Shown: in pieces, positions 42,436 to 52,248 of the stretch
Layout: every line of letters begins with the position of its first letter
How positions within the stretch are numbered: position 1 is the stretch's first letter
Source: Pseudomonas triclosanedens
Lineage (GTDB): Bacteria > Pseudomonadota > Gammaproteobacteria > Pseudomonadales > Pseudomonadaceae
Reading direction: 5' to 3'
Assembly (NCBI RefSeq): GCF_026686735.1
Contig: NZ_CP113432.1
Location: 5,631,001 to 5,695,000, forward strand
Length of the DNA stretch: 64,000 nucleotides
Notes under the pieces: generated by a model
What the model was told of the DNA's origin: nothing
Databases searched by the model: none
The model's input: the letters and a program-made list of their open reading frames with translations, nothing else
Program-made: the position numbers and the translations under genes

Positions 42436-43170
42436 TCAGAGCACTTGCCGCAGGAAGGTCTGTGCGCGCGTATCCTTGGGCTGGGCGAAGAACTCCGCCG
42501 GGGAGGCGTCTTCCAGCAGCTTGCCGTGATCGAAGAACAACACCCGGTCCGCCACTTCACGTGCAAAGCCCATCTCGTGGGTGACGCAAACCATCGTCAT
42601 GCCTTCCAGTGCGAGGGTCTTCATCACGTCCAGCACCTCGCCAACCATCTCCGGGTCGAGCGCCGAGGTTGGTTCGTCGAACAGCATGACCTTCGGATCC
42701 ATGCACAGCGCGCGAGCGATGGCGACGCGCTGCTGCTGGCCGCCGGAAAGACGCGACGGGTACTCATCGGCCTTCTGACCGATACCGACCTTTTCCAGCA
42801 ACGCCCTGGCCTTGGCCTCTCGCTCAGCCTTGCCACGCTTGCGCACGACCTTCTGGGCGAGACAGAGGTTTTCCAGCACGGTCATGTGCGGGAACAGGTT
42901 GAAGTGCTGGAACACCATTCCGACTTCGCGGCGGTAGGCGTTGATGTCGGTCCTGGGGTTGGCGAGGTCGACACCATCGATACTCACCGAACCGGAGTCG
43001 AACTCTTCCAGGCCGTTCAGGCAGCGCAGGAACGTGGATTTGCCAGAACCGGAAGGCCCGATCACCACCACTACCTCGCCCTTGGCCACGCCGGTTGTGA
43101 CGTCGTCGACGGCACGAACGACCTGCCCGCGGGTATCGAACACCTTCGTCAGGTTGCGGACTTCAATCAC
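42436..43170 (-). CDS. polar amino-acid ABC transporter ATP-binding protein
   Basis: A 244-aa GlnQ/HisP-type ATPase: Walker [11 protein letters not shown]-loop [16 protein letters not shown], signature LSGGQQQR, Walker [16 protein letters not shown]-loop VTHEMGFA. The GTG start at 43170 ([11 protein letters not shown]) follows GGAGG; a TTG 33 bp upstream is less likely. It overlaps the permease stop by 8 bp. Last gene of a three-gene uptake operon. Confidence 0.93.
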   Translation of the reverse strand: MIEVRNLTKVFDTRGQVVRAVDDVTTGVAKGEVVVVIGPSGSGKSTFLRCLNGLEEFDSGSVSIDGVDLANPRTDINAYRREVGMVFQHFNLFPHMTVLENLCLAQKVVRKRGKAEREAKARALLEKVGIGQKADEYPSRLSGGQQQRVAIARALCMDPKVMLFDEPTSALDPEMVGEVLDVMKTLALEGMTMVCVTHEMGFAREVADRVLFFDHGKLLEDASPAEFFAQPKDTRAQTFLRQVL

Positions 43171-44125
43171 TTTGGCCGAGCCTCCGTTCCAGACGACCTG
43201 CAAGGTGCGACAGCGGCAGGTTGATCACCAGGTAGAGCGCCGCGACGCAGAACCAGATTTCGAAGGTGGAGAACGAAGTGGTGATCGCCTCGCGGCCACT
43301 CTTGGTCAGTTCAGTGATGGCGATCACCGAGACCAGCGAGGTGTCCTTCACCAGGCTGATGAACTGTCCGGCCAGCGGTGGCAGCACGCGCTTGAAGGCT
43401 TGCGGCAGGATAACGTGGCGCATGGACTGCGCCGCGTTAAGACCCAGCGAGCGTGCCGCTTCGTCCTGGCCACGGGCAATGGACTGCACGCCAGCACGGA
43501 CGATCTCGGCCACGTATGCGCCGGTGAACAGCGCCAGCGCCGCCACCCCGGCGAACTCGCGGGAAAGGTTCAGCACTGTGCCGATGAAGAAATAGAAGAT
43601 GAATATCTGCACCAGGAGCGGTGTGCCGCGTACCAGCTCGACATAGAGCGTCGACAGGTCATGCAGCGTCGGGTTCTTCGACAGGCGGCAAAGGCCGGTG
43701 AACAGCCCGATGATCAGACCGAACGCGCCGGAGACGAAGGAAATCCACAACGTGGTCCACAACCCCCAGGCCAGAGGGCCTGCGGCCCAGTGGCGCTGTA
43801 CGCCGACCACGTCGCCTTCGCTGACGTCGTCGTTTTCGGAAAACTGCAGGCTGTCGGCGGCGACGCTCAGGACTTGCTGCCTGCCGTCCTCGCCCTGCAG
43901 CGTCACGCGGACATTGCGCCCATCCTCTTCGACCTTCTCCACTCGCGAGATGTTGTCCGCCCGCTGCGGCTCTTCCGCCTTGTAGGCGAAGTACTGCGGG
44001 ACACGATTCCAGCGCCACTCGTAGGAGATCAGAGAGGTGGAATACCAGATGGCCAGGCCGATCAGCAGAATGATCAGCCCGGTCAGCCCATGCCAGGGCC
44101 AGGTTGCGCGTTTCGTTCTAGCCAC
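43163..44125 (-). CDS. polar amino-acid ABC transporter permease with periplasmic insertion
   Basis: A 320-aa permease, about 100 residues longer than usual for the HisMQ/GlnP family. After a first membrane helix (~15-33) comes a hydrophilic region of ~80 residues (~34-115, with [20 protein letters not shown]) likely in the periplasm. The five-helix core with the EAA motif ([21 protein letters not shown] in parts) follows. A similar long permease is found in P. aeruginosa. Substrate is probably an amino acid; not fixed. Confidence 0.88.
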   Translation of the reverse strand: MARTKRATWPWHGLTGLIILLIGLAIWYSTSLISYEWRWNRVPQYFAYKAEEPQRADNISRVEKVEEDGRNVRVTLQGEDGRQQVLSVAADSLQFSENDDVSEGDVVGVQRHWAAGPLAWGLWTTLWISFVSGAFGLIIGLFTGLCRLSKNPTLHDLSTLYVELVRGTPLLVQIFIFYFFIGTVLNLSREFAGVAALALFTGAYVAEIVRAGVQSIARGQDEAARSLGLNAAQSMRHVILPQAFKRVLPPLAGQFISLVKDTSLVSVIAITELTKSGREAITTSFSTFEIWFCVAALYLVINLPLSHLAGRLERRLGQSD

Positions 44126-44149
44126 GAATCTTTACCGTGAAAATGCGAA

Positions 44150-44171
44150 CGCGCAGGCCGGGGCCTGCGCG
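44150..44171 (-). other. stable hairpin between binding-protein and permease genes
   Basis: A perfect palindrome CGCGCAGGCC-GG-GGCCTGCGCG in the 72-bp gap. In periplasmic-binding-protein operons such stems protect the upstream mRNA and set a high ratio of binding protein to permease; inferred. Confidence 0.6.
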
Positions 44172-44197
44172 TCGGGTCGACCAACTTGGGACGTGGA

Positions 44198-44995
44198 TTA
44201 TTCCATGTCCTTCAGCCAGTCGGTGCTCTTGAACCACTTGTCATGCAGACGATCGTAAGTACCGTCTTCGTGAATCTGCTTGAGGAAGTTGTTGATGAAG
44301 TTGACCGAGTCGTAGTCGCCCTTCTTCAGGCCGAAAGCCAGCGGCTCGTATGTGAACGGCTGGTCCAGGTAAACCAGCTTGCCAGCGCCGAACTTGCTGA
44401 CGGCCACGACGTTGTACGGCGAGTCGTAGATGAAGGCGTCGGCCTTGCCGTTGACGACGTCCATTACCGCTTCCGGCTCGTTGTCGAAACCGTGGTACTG
44501 GGCCTTGGAGAGCTGCTTCTTGGCGACGAACTCGCCAGTGGTGCCGATCTTGGAGGTGATGCGGTACTTCGCATCGTTCAGGTCCTTGTAGGACTTGATT
44601 TCGCCTTCCAGTTCCTTGCGGATCAGCAGCGTCTGACCGACCACGATGAAGGGATCGGAGAAGTTCAGGCGCAGGTTGCGTTCCTGGGTCAGGGTCATGC
44701 CTGAGCCGATCATGTCGAACTTGTCGGTGAGCAGAGCAGGGATGATGCCGTCATAAGCGGTGGAAACCAGCTCCAGCTTGACGTTCATGGCCTTGGCCAT
44801 TGCCTTGAGCAGATCGACTTCGAATCCGACGATCTGACCGCGCTTATTGGTCATCTCGAACGGCATATAGGTCGGGTCCATGCCCACGCGCAGAGTGCCG
44901 CGCTTGACCGCTTCATCAATGGCGCCGGCCTGTGCCGAAGCCACGCCGACCAGGGCGCAGACGCCCATCACCAGCGATGCCAGGTACTTTTTCAT
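44198..44995 (-). CDS. polar amino-acid ABC transporter periplasmic binding protein
   Basis: A 265-aa SBP_bac_3 family protein with a signal peptide (KKYLASLVMGVCALVGVASA). Conserved GTLRVGMDPTYMPFE, GQIVGFEVDLLKAMAKAM, and IGSGMTLTQERNLRLNFSDPF in parts (~residues 90-110). The ATG at 44995 is chosen for the signal peptide. First gene of the operon with the permease and ATPase downstream. Confidence 0.92.
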   Translation of the reverse strand: MKKYLASLVMGVCALVGVASAQAGAIDEAVKRGTLRVGMDPTYMPFEMTNKRGQIVGFEVDLLKAMAKAMNVKLELVSTAYDGIIPALLTDKFDMIGSGMTLTQERNLRLNFSDPFIVVGQTLLIRKELEGEIKSYKDLNDAKYRITSKIGTTGEFVAKKQLSKAQYHGFDNEPEAVMDVVNGKADAFIYDSPYNVVAVSKFGAGKLVYLDQPFTYEPLAFGLKKGDYDSVNFINNFLKQIHEDGTYDRLHDKWFKSTDWLKDME

Positions 44996-45193
44996 CCCCA
45001 AACTCCCAAGCAAGTGAAAGAACTTCTTGTTGTTCCCATAGATCGAGCCGGGCATTCGCTGCCCGACAGGCGCGGGGGCTGGTCGCGCCAGAAGGGTGCG
45101 AAGCGTACCCGATGCGCCGTACATCTCAATCTTTTCTGGATAGCTGGCGCAGGGTACCAGTAGCGCCGCGCGGGGAAAACAGGCGAACCCGCA
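44996..45193. other. intergenic between amino-acid ABC operon and opgH
   Basis: About 200 bp, expected to hold the promoter of the binding-protein gene; no clear motif besides the hairpin listed next. Confidence 0.35.
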
Positions 45194-45226
45194 GGTCGAC
45201 CTCGCCGCTGACGGGCGAGGTCGACC
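45194..45226 (-). terminator. hairpin after opgGH, bidirectional
   Basis: A perfect 13-bp stem GGTCGACCTCGCC/GGCGAGGTCGACC with a GCTGACG loop, ending 4 bp from the opgH stop. No immediate T-tract. Confidence 0.65.
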
Positions 45227-45230
45227 GGAT

Positions 45231-47810
45231 TCAGGATTGCGCGGCAGGCATCGCCAGTGAGCCGGGCTCCGCCACGGGAGCGAGCGGCAGGGCTGGAGCG
45301 TGCGCGTCAGCCTGCAGCGATTGCCGCCACGGGCCGATCCACTGCTCCTTGTCGCCTTGCCAGAGCGCCAGATGCAGGCGTGACAGCGCCACCGGATCAC
45401 TCAGCAGCGCCAGGCGCACACTGCCATCCAGTTGCGCAGGACCGGCATCCAGCGCCTTCTGCACGCGCTCGGCACGCATTGCCTCGATCGGCTCGGACTT
45501 GCCGTGGCGAGCAGTACCCATCGCACAGGCCAGGGCATTGAGCACCGGATCGACGGTTGCGCGGAGGAAGCCGTCCTTCAATGCCTGCCAGCGGTTCTGG
45601 TAGGTGTACTCGTCGGTGGCACGCAGCTCGCGCGGGGTGTCGTACTCCTCGGGGATGAGGAACAGCTTCTCGTCGCGCGATGCCAGGCCCAGTTTGACCC
45701 GGCTGCTGATCACCGACACCGGGATCGACAGCATCAGGGCCCCGACGATCGGCGAGAGCCACCACAGGAAGCGCGGGTTCAGCCAGGCCACCAGCAGCGC
45801 CCAGCACAGGCCCAGCAGTGTCTGCAGGCCGTGGCGACGGATCGCCTCACCCCACGGGGTATCGTCGTCATCGCGCTGCGGTGACTTCCACTGCGCTTCC
45901 CAGCCAAGGAAGGCGGCCAGCACGAAGCGGGTGTGGAAGAGCATGCGCACCGGCGCCAGCAGCACCGAGAAGAGCATCTCCAGGAGCATGCTCAGCGTCA
46001 CCTTGACCACGCCACCGTAGCCCTTGGCACCCTTGGCCCAGATCAGCATGACGCTGAGCAGCTTGGGCAGGAACAGCAGGGTCAGGGTGGTGGAGAACAG
46101 CGCGATAGCCTTTTCCGGATGCCATTGCGGCCAGATGGGGAACAACTGGCGCGGTTCGAGGAAGTACTGCGGCTCCATCAACTGGTGTACCGCCAGCAGC
46201 GCCGTGGACAGCACCAGGAAGAAGAACCACAACGGCGCCGACAGGTAGGACATCACGCCAGTGAGGAACACCGCGCGGTGCACCGGGTGCATGCCCTTGA
46301 CCAGGAACAGGCGGAAGTTCATCAGGTTGCCGTGGCACCAGCGACGGTCGCGCTTGAGCTCGTCCAGCAGGTTCGGCGGCAGTTCTTCGTAGCTGCCTTC
46401 CAGGTCGTAGGCGATCCACACGCCCCAGCCGGCGCGGCGCATCAGCGCGGCTTCGACGAAGTCATGGGAGAGGATCGCCCCGGCGAAGGAACCCTTGCCC
46501 GGCAGCGGCGCCAGGGCGCAGTGCTCGATGAAGGGCTTCATGCGGATGATCGCGTTGTGGCCCCAGTAGTGCGACTCACCCAGTTGCCAGAAGTGCAGGC
46601 CGGCGGTGAACAGCGGGCCATACACGCGGGTGGCGAACTGCTGCATGCGCGCATAGAGGGTATCCATGCCCGAGGCCTTCGGCGCGGTCTGGATGATGCC
46701 CGCCTCCGGATTGGCTTCCATCAGCCGCACCAGCTTGGTCAGGCAGTCGCCGCTCATCACGCTGTCGGCATCCATGACGACCATGTACTTGTACTGGCCA
46801 CCCCAGCGGCGGCAGAAGTCGTCGATGTTGCCGCTCTTGCGCTTCACCCGGCGCCGACGACGGCGGTAGAAGATGCGCCCGAAGCCCTTGGCCTCGTTGC
46901 ACAGCTCGATCCAGGCCTTTTCCTCAGCTACGGCGATGTCCGGCTGGTTGGTGTCGCTCAACACGAAGAAGTCGAAGCGATCCAGCTCGCCGCTGGCAGC
47001 CACCGACTCGAAGGTCGCGCGCAGACCGGCGAAGACGCGCGGAACATCTTCGTTGCAGATCGGCATGACGATAGCGGTACGGGCCTCGGCTGCGATCGGC
47101 TCGTTGCCGGCGCTGCTACCGGAAATCCGGTAGCGGTCGCGCCCGGTGAGCAGCTCCCAGAAGCCCATCAGGGCAGTCCAGAAGCCAGCGGAAACCCAGC
47201 AGAACAGGATGGCGAAGAGCGTCAGGACACCGAACTGGACGACATAGGGCAGCACCTGCTCCAGCGTCTGCAGCCAGGTCTGGCGGTTAATTTCTTCCAG
47301 ATCCACGAAGGCCCAGCCCTGATACGGCAGGATGCCCTTCATGTAGTAGGTGGCGACGGTAGTTTGCCCCAGCATCAGCAGCACCAGGATGAACCGGCGC
47401 CAGGAGCCGACACGCTGCCAGCGCGCCCTGGGCAGGTCGCGCGAGGGCCTGGACGGATTGCTGCGCCCGGTCAGGCGACGCCAGCCGCGGACCAGCGGGT
47501 TGGTGCGCCAGGGCTCGGGAATGACCTTGGTACGCTGGATCGGCGGCGCGGCCTTGAGGTAGGTGCGACCGTTATCGTCCATCCCCAGCATTTGCGCGTC
47601 GTCCAGCTCCTGGCCGAAGCCATGACGCAAACGCGCGCCGACCGAAGCCAGCGCGGCGTTGTCACCGCCCTCGCGGGCGGTGCCAGCGAGCTGCTCATGC
47701 AGCTCGCTGAAGGAATCGACCTGGGCCAGACGCTCGCGCTCCTGCTCGGACAGCGGCAGGTGCGCGAGGTAGTCGGCCAACGGAGCCGTCGTAGAGGTGG
47801 AGTTATTCAT
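45231..47810 (-). CDS. opgH: osmoregulated periplasmic glucan glucosyltransferase OpgH
   Basis: An 859-aa inner-membrane family 2 glycosyltransferase that polymerises glucose from UDP-glucose into periplasmic glucans. Cytoplasmic catalytic motifs [27 protein letters not shown] (D-D-x-D) and the Q/RxxRW-like RRWCHGN ([13 protein letters not shown], ~residue 500), between several membrane helices (~150-230 and ~520-700). The ATG at 47810 overlaps the opgG stop by 8 bp; the longer in-frame start lies inside opgG and was rejected. Confidence 0.95.
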   Translation of the reverse strand: MNNSTSTTAPLADYLAHLPLSEQERERLAQVDSFSELHEQLAGTAREGGDNAALASVGARLRHGFGQELDDAQMLGMDDNGRTYLKAAPPIQRTKVIPEPWRTNPLVRGWRRLTGRSNPSRPSRDLPRARWQRVGSWRRFILVLLMLGQTTVATYYMKGILPYQGWAFVDLEEINRQTWLQTLEQVLPYVVQFGVLTLFAILFCWVSAGFWTALMGFWELLTGRDRYRISGSSAGNEPIAAEARTAIVMPICNEDVPRVFAGLRATFESVAASGELDRFDFFVLSDTNQPDIAVAEEKAWIELCNEAKGFGRIFYRRRRRRVKRKSGNIDDFCRRWGGQYKYMVVMDADSVMSGDCLTKLVRLMEANPEAGIIQTAPKASGMDTLYARMQQFATRVYGPLFTAGLHFWQLGESHYWGHNAIIRMKPFIEHCALAPLPGKGSFAGAILSHDFVEAALMRRAGWGVWIAYDLEGSYEELPPNLLDELKRDRRWCHGNLMNFRLFLVKGMHPVHRAVFLTGVMSYLSAPLWFFFLVLSTALLAVHQLMEPQYFLEPRQLFPIWPQWHPEKAIALFSTTLTLLFLPKLLSVMLIWAKGAKGYGGVVKVTLSMLLEMLFSVLLAPVRMLFHTRFVLAAFLGWEAQWKSPQRDDDDTPWGEAIRRHGLQTLLGLCWALLVAWLNPRFLWWLSPIVGALMLSIPVSVISSRVKLGLASRDEKLFLIPEEYDTPRELRATDEYTYQNRWQALKDGFLRATVDPVLNALACAMGTARHGKSEPIEAMRAERVQKALDAGPAQLDGSVRLALLSDPVALSRLHLALWQGDKEQWIGPWRQSLQADAHAPALPLAPVAEPGSLAMPAAQS

Positions 47811-49371
47811 CGGCAGGCAGCTGGTAGCTCCAGGTTTCGGAAATCGTCTGGCCGCCATTCACCAGCGCAGCACGCATTTCCGTCGGCTTCTTCGGATCCT
47901 TGACCTTGATCCGCAGGGTCAGACGCCAGCCCTGGGTAACCGGGTTGTAGCGCAGATTGTTCTCCTTGACCTCGGCATTGTCGTCGGTGCTCACCTGGGT
48001 GCTCACCGGCGCATCGCCAGCCAGCGCTTTCAGGGTCGGGCCGACGAAGTCGACAACCAGGGCAACGCTGCCGTCGGGCTGGCGGATCAGGTTCTTCTGC
48101 TTCACGTCCCCCACGGAACGCATGGTCTGCATGACCCAGGAGTTCTTCGGATCGTGCAGGGCATCTTCGTCCTTGGTCCAGCGCATGCGATAGGCGAAGT
48201 CCAGCGGCTCGCCGTTCTCCGGGCGCTTCTCGGGGTTCCAGAAGGCAACGATGTTGTCGTTGGTCTCGTCCGGCGTCGGGATCTCCACCAGTTCGATGGT
48301 GCCCTTACCCCAGTCACCTTGCGGCTCGACCCAGGCGGACGGACGCAGATCGTAGCGATCGTCCAGGTCTTCGTAGCGGGAGAACTCGCGGCCGCGCTGC
48401 AGCAGGCCGAAACCTTTCGGATTCTCGACGCTGTAGGCGCTGACGGAGAGGTGTTTCGGATTGTTCAGCGGGCGCCAGATCCACTCGTCGTTGCCGGCAT
48501 GGATCTGCAGGCCGGTGGAGTCATGAAGCTCGGGACGGAAGTTGTGCTCCGCCGACGGCTGGTTGGAGCCGAACAGGAACATGCTGGTCAGCGGGGCCAG
48601 GCCCAGCTTGGAAACCTTGTCGCGCAGATAGACACGGGCCTTCACGTCGACCACGGTGTCGTTGCCCGGCCGCACGATGAAGCGATAGGCACCGGTCGCG
48701 CGCGGCGAGTCCAGCAGGGCGAAGATCACCAGGTGCTTGTCCGAGGGCTTGGGATGCTCGATCCAGAACTCGCGGAAGCGCGGGAATTCCTCGCCGGACG
48801 GCAGCGCAGTGTCCAGCGCCAGGCCGCGGGCGGACAGGCCCCACCAGTGGCCCTTGCCAACGATGCGGAAGTAGCTCGCGCCGAGGAAGGTGGCGATCTC
48901 GTCCTGTTTGTCCGGGGAGTTGATCGGATAGAGGATGCGGAAACCGGCGTAGCCGAGGTCCTTGGTAGCGTTTTCGTCGAACTTCAGTGAACCGAAGTCG
49001 AAACGGGAGGGATCGTACTTGATCTCCTTGACGCTGGTGGAAGTGACCTCATTGATCTTCACCGGCGTGTCGAAGTGCATGCCTTGGTGATAGAAGCTGA
49101 TCTTGAAGGGTGTCTTCTCATCGGCCCAGTAGGCCTTCTCGTTACGGAAGCGAATCTGCTGGTAGTCGGCGAATTTCATTTCGCTGAACTCCGATGGCAG
49201 ATTGCTGGTAGGTGCGCTGTACTTCTCACCTGCCAGGGCCTTGGCCTTTTCGGCCACGTCATCGAGATTGAAAGCCCACGCCTGGCTGGTGCTCAACGCC
49301 AGGAGGGCGGAGCCGACCAGCGCGCGCAGGAGCTTGCTGGAAAAAGGTTGCTGAACGGAACGGAAAATCAC
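47803..49371 (-). CDS. opgG: periplasmic glucan biosynthesis protein OpgG
   Basis: A 522-aa secreted protein with a signal peptide ([22 protein letters not shown]). Fold: an N-terminal beta-sandwich (about residues 30-400) and a C-terminal Ig-like domain. GTG start at 49371 (MIFRSVQQ) follows GAGGGGGA, the best ribosome-binding site in the region. It works with OpgH to make branched glucans, important for envelope stress and virulence. Confidence 0.93.
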   Translation of the reverse strand: MIFRSVQQPFSSKLLRALVGSALLALSTSQAWAFNLDDVAEKAKALAGEKYSAPTSNLPSEFSEMKFADYQQIRFRNEKAYWADEKTPFKISFYHQGMHFDTPVKINEVTSTSVKEIKYDPSRFDFGSLKFDENATKDLGYAGFRILYPINSPDKQDEIATFLGASYFRIVGKGHWWGLSARGLALDTALPSGEEFPRFREFWIEHPKPSDKHLVIFALLDSPRATGAYRFIVRPGNDTVVDVKARVYLRDKVSKLGLAPLTSMFLFGSNQPSAEHNFRPELHDSTGLQIHAGNDEWIWRPLNNPKHLSVSAYSVENPKGFGLLQRGREFSRYEDLDDRYDLRPSAWVEPQGDWGKGTIELVEIPTPDETNDNIVAFWNPEKRPENGEPLDFAYRMRWTKDEDALHDPKNSWVMQTMRSVGDVKQKNLIRQPDGSVALVVDFVGPTLKALAGDAPVSTQVSTDDNAEVKENNLRYNPVTQGWRLTLRIKVKDPKKPTEMRAALVNGGQTISETWSYQLPADE

Positions 49372-49572
49372 GAGTCCCCCTCGTCCGTGAACATGAAGCT
49401 GATAAAGCCGGCAAAAGCGATGCCAAAATGCCGACGATTGAGTTCCGACCCCGGTGAGCCTGAATGATTCCCCGATTTTTTCAGCGGGTAATTCAGTCTC
49501 CCGGAGACCCATTGTTCTATGTGCATATGCCCTAACCATCATCCCACGGCGTTATGACAAGCTGCCGCGCGT

Positions 49573-50010
49573 TCAAGCCTCCAGAAGAAAGGTCACTGGC
49601 CCGTCATTGACCAGATGAACCTGCATGTTGGCGCCGAAACGGCCAGTGGCGACCAGGGAATGACGGGCTCGCGCCTGCTCAACGAGAAAATCGAACAGCG
49701 CGGCGCCCCTTTCCGGAGGCGCCGCGCTGGAAAAACTCGGCCGAAGCCCCTTCCGGGTATCCGCGGCCAGCGTGAACTGCGAAACCAGCAGCAGACCGCC
49801 GCCGACATCGCTCAACGAAAGATTCATTTTACCTTCATCGTCGCCGAACACTCGATAGTTAAGCAGCTTGTGCAACAAACGGTTCGCCGACTCTTCGCTG
49901 TCCTCCGGCTCGACGCCCACCAGGACCAGCAGGCCGTGATCGATAGCGCCGACTACCTCGCCGCCAACCTCGACGCGAGCGCCGCTCACGCGCTGAATCA
50001 GCCCTTTCAT
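49573..50010 (-). CDS. dtd: D-aminoacyl-tRNA deacylase
   Basis: A 145-aa DTD enzyme that removes D-amino acids and glycine from mischarged tRNA. Signature SQFTLAAD (~residues 77-84) and the cross-subunit NDGPVTFLL (~135-143). The ATG overlaps the pip stop by four bases. Confidence 0.96.
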   Translation of the reverse strand: MKGLIQRVSGARVEVGGEVVGAIDHGLLVLVGVEPEDSEESANRLLHKLLNYRVFGDDEGKMNLSLSDVGGGLLLVSQFTLAADTRKGLRPSFSSAAPPERGAALFDFLVEQARARHSLVATGRFGANMQVHLVNDGPVTFLLEA

Positions 50011-50978
50011 TCAGCCTCCGGCGGGAGGTTCAGCAGACGACGGCCAATCTCGTTGGTCGCGCGCACCAGCGCGTCGGTGATACCCGCCTCGCTCGCCGCA
50101 TGGCCAGCGTCGCGCACAACTTGCAGTTCGCTGTTGGGCCAGGCCTTGTGCAGCGCCCAGGCATTGTCCAGCGGGCAGACCACATCATAGCGGCCATGCA
50201 CGATCACTCCCGGCAGATGGGCGATCTTGTGCATGTCGCGCAGCAGTTGGTTCGGCTCCAGGAAACCGCCGTTGACGAAATAATGGTTCTCGATGCGGGC
50301 GATGGACAGCGAACGGTGCGGATCGGAGAAGCGATCCACCACCGCCGGATTTGGCCGCAGCGTGGCGGTGCGGCCTTCCCAGGTAGACCATGCGCGCGCC
50401 GCGTGCATCTGGGCGATCTGGTCCGGGCCGGTCAGGCGGCGATGGAAAGCCTGCAGCAGGTCGCCCTGCTCGTCGGCCGGAATCGGCGCCAGGTAGTCTT
50501 CCCAGTAATCCGGGAACAGGCGGCTGGCCCCTTCCTGGTAGAACCACTGGATGTCCTGCGGACGACACAGAAAGACGCCGCGCACGATCAGCGCCAGCAC
50601 GCGCTCGGGGTGTGCCTGGGCATAGGCCAGCGACAGCGTGGACCCCCAGGAGCCGCCGAACAGCACCCACTTGTCGATGCCCAGGTGCTCGCGGATACGC
50701 TCGATGTCCCGCACCAGATGCCAGGTGGTGTTGTTCTCCAGGCTGGCGTAGGGCGTGGAGCGGCCGCAGCCGCGCTGGTCGAAGGTGACGATACGGTACA
50801 GGTTGGGGTCGAAGAAACGCCGCGACAGCGCATCGCAGCCGGAACCCGGCCCGCCATGCACGAACAGCACTGGCAGCCCGTCGGGCGTGCCGCTCTCGTC
50901 CACATAGAGGACGTGGGGCTCCTCGACGGCCAGTTCATGGCGAGCGTAAGGCTTGATTTCCGGATACAAAGCTTGCAT
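50007..50978 (-). CDS. pip: proline iminopeptidase
   Basis: A 323-aa S33 peptidase that releases N-terminal proline. HGGPGSG (oxyanion, 41-47), DQRGCG (67-72) and catalytic Ser110 in GGSWGS; Asp and His in GRYDVVCP and DAGHAASE. The ATG at 50978 follows CCAGGAGC. Cytoplasmic, no signal peptide. Translationally coupled to dtd. Confidence 0.96.
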   Translation of the reverse strand: MQALYPEIKPYARHELAVEEPHVLYVDESGTPDGLPVLFVHGGPGSGCDALSRRFFDPNLYRIVTFDQRGCGRSTPYASLENNTTWHLVRDIERIREHLGIDKWVLFGGSWGSTLSLAYAQAHPERVLALIVRGVFLCRPQDIQWFYQEGASRLFPDYWEDYLAPIPADEQGDLLQAFHRRLTGPDQIAQMHAARAWSTWEGRTATLRPNPAVVDRFSDPHRSLSIARIENHYFVNGGFLEPNQLLRDMHKIAHLPGVIVHGRYDVVCPLDNAWALHKAWPNSELQVVRDAGHAASEAGITDALVRATNEIGRRLLNLPPEAE

Positions 50979-51156
50979 GGCGTGCTCCTGGATCAGTGCT
51001 ACGGCCGCTCCCCGACCTGTAACCATCCTAGGACCTGTTGGTGACTTGCGGGCAGTCCTGTTGCCGCACCGCGGCTCTGATCAAGGATCAACAGGTCTCA
51101 CGGTGTCGGGCATGATACTCGGGCCGGAGAAAAACCCATAAAGGAGTTGGTGCCCG

Positions 51157-51585
51157 ATGAGCAGGAAGTTGTTTCTATCTCTATTGCTGTTCGGTTTTCT
51201 GCTGTCAGGCTGTTCCAGGGACGATCCGCAGGCACAACTGGAGGCCGCGGCAACGCGCCTGCAAGGCAACCTGGAGGCGAGGAACACTGATGCTGTCATG
51301 CAACAGTTACACGGCGATTTCCGCGCCCAGGGCGAATACGATCGCGACTGGGCCAGGCGTACCATGACCATGCTGTTCCTGCGCCACCAGCAGGTGAAGG
51401 TGATCGCCCTGAGCGCCGACAACCGCATCGATCCGACTTACTCCAACCGCGGTCACACCGAGGCGCAGGTCGCCCTCACCGGCGCCGAGAACCTGATCCC
51501 CGACAGCGCCGCGCACTACGCGGTGAAACTGGAATGGTGGCGCGACGGCTCCGAGTGGAAACTGGCGCGGCTGGACTGGCAATGA
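51157..51585 (+). CDS. lipoprotein of unknown function
   Basis: A 142-aa protein with lipobox LSGC (Cys19), then a helix-rich QAQLEAAATRLQGNLEARN region and a ~100-aa domain resembling a nuclear-transport-factor-2-like fold (VKLEWWRDGSEWKLARLDW, in parts, at the end). The fold guess is by pattern only. A ribosome-binding site (AAGGAG) precedes the ATG. Confidence 0.7.
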   Translation: MSRKLFLSLLLFGFLLSGCSRDDPQAQLEAAATRLQGNLEARNTDAVMQQLHGDFRAQGEYDRDWARRTMTMLFLRHQQVKVIALSADNRIDPTYSNRGHTEAQVALTGAENLIPDSAAHYAVKLEWWRDGSEWKLARLDWQ

Positions 51586-51649
51586 CGTGCCCGCTGCGAC
51601 ACCGTATTCGCGCCTGTCGTCCGCCTACCTGGCAGTCATCGGGCCGACG

Positions 51650-52246
51650 CTAGGGCGAAACTGGATCGAGGAACTTAATACTTTTCAAAAGCTCAAGGAC
51701 TTTTGGCAAGCTGGATTGTTTGGGGTATGCCACATAGCCAACGGCCGAACTAGTTCCGCAAATAATTTGTTTCTGGTCAGTCAGGCAGAATGACAATCCT
51801 TGTGTCCGCTCGTTTTCATCTCCAGTGGTTTGATTATCCGTTGCTGCCGCACCATCAGTACCTTTTCCAGCCAAAGGGTAGAGTTTTACCTGAGCCAGAT
51901 TTTTAGGATCATATTCATTTGGAATAAGCTTCCACTCACCGTTGTGCTTGTCGAACCCGAGTTCGGTGAACGCACTTCGCCCTTTCTTGGTATTGCAGGT
52001 GAAACGAATAGAAACTTCACCGATCGAATGCATCCCTACTCCCCCTACAGATGAAATATAACTCGCCGAATGAACCGAACTCTCATTGTCGACATCACCG
52101 CGTCCGTTATATGGATCAGAGAAAGCGAAATGACAATCATCAACAACATACTCTTTCATTGCCATAGCCGTAGTTGCAGCCACTGACTGTCCAATAATGC
52201 TGGCAGAGGCTAAAACGCCCAAAAGTCCGTGTGTGATCTTATGCAT
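51650..52246 (-). CDS. secreted AT-rich partner protein, predicted immunity protein
   Basis: A 198-aa product with a clear signal peptide (MHKITHGLLGVLASASIIGQ, cut near SVAA), so periplasmic. The mature part has four cysteines (in DDCHF, FTCNT, LSFCLT and IICGT), suitable for two disulfides. No family recognised. The ATG at 52246 lies just after the end of the large effector gene (stop 52249-52251); a TTG at 52252 would overlap it. GC is low: 25 of 60 bases in 51901-51960, against well over 60% in neighbouring core genes. Position, secretion and composition fit an immunity protein for the upstream gene. Confidence 0.7.
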   Translation of the reverse strand: MHKITHGLLGVLASASIIGQSVAATTAMAMKEYVVDDCHFAFSDPYNGRGDVDNESSVHSASYISSVGGVGMHSIGEVSIRFTCNTKKGRSAFTELGFDKHNGEWKLIPNEYDPKNLAQVKLYPLAGKGTDGAAATDNQTTGDENERTQGLSFCLTDQKQIICGTSSAVGYVAYPKQSSLPKVLELLKSIKFLDPVSP

Positions 52247-52248
52247 AA

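Noticed and set aside
45933..47903. 656-codon open frame antisense to opgH
   Set aside because: Antisense to a firm glycosyltransferase gene, composition artefact.
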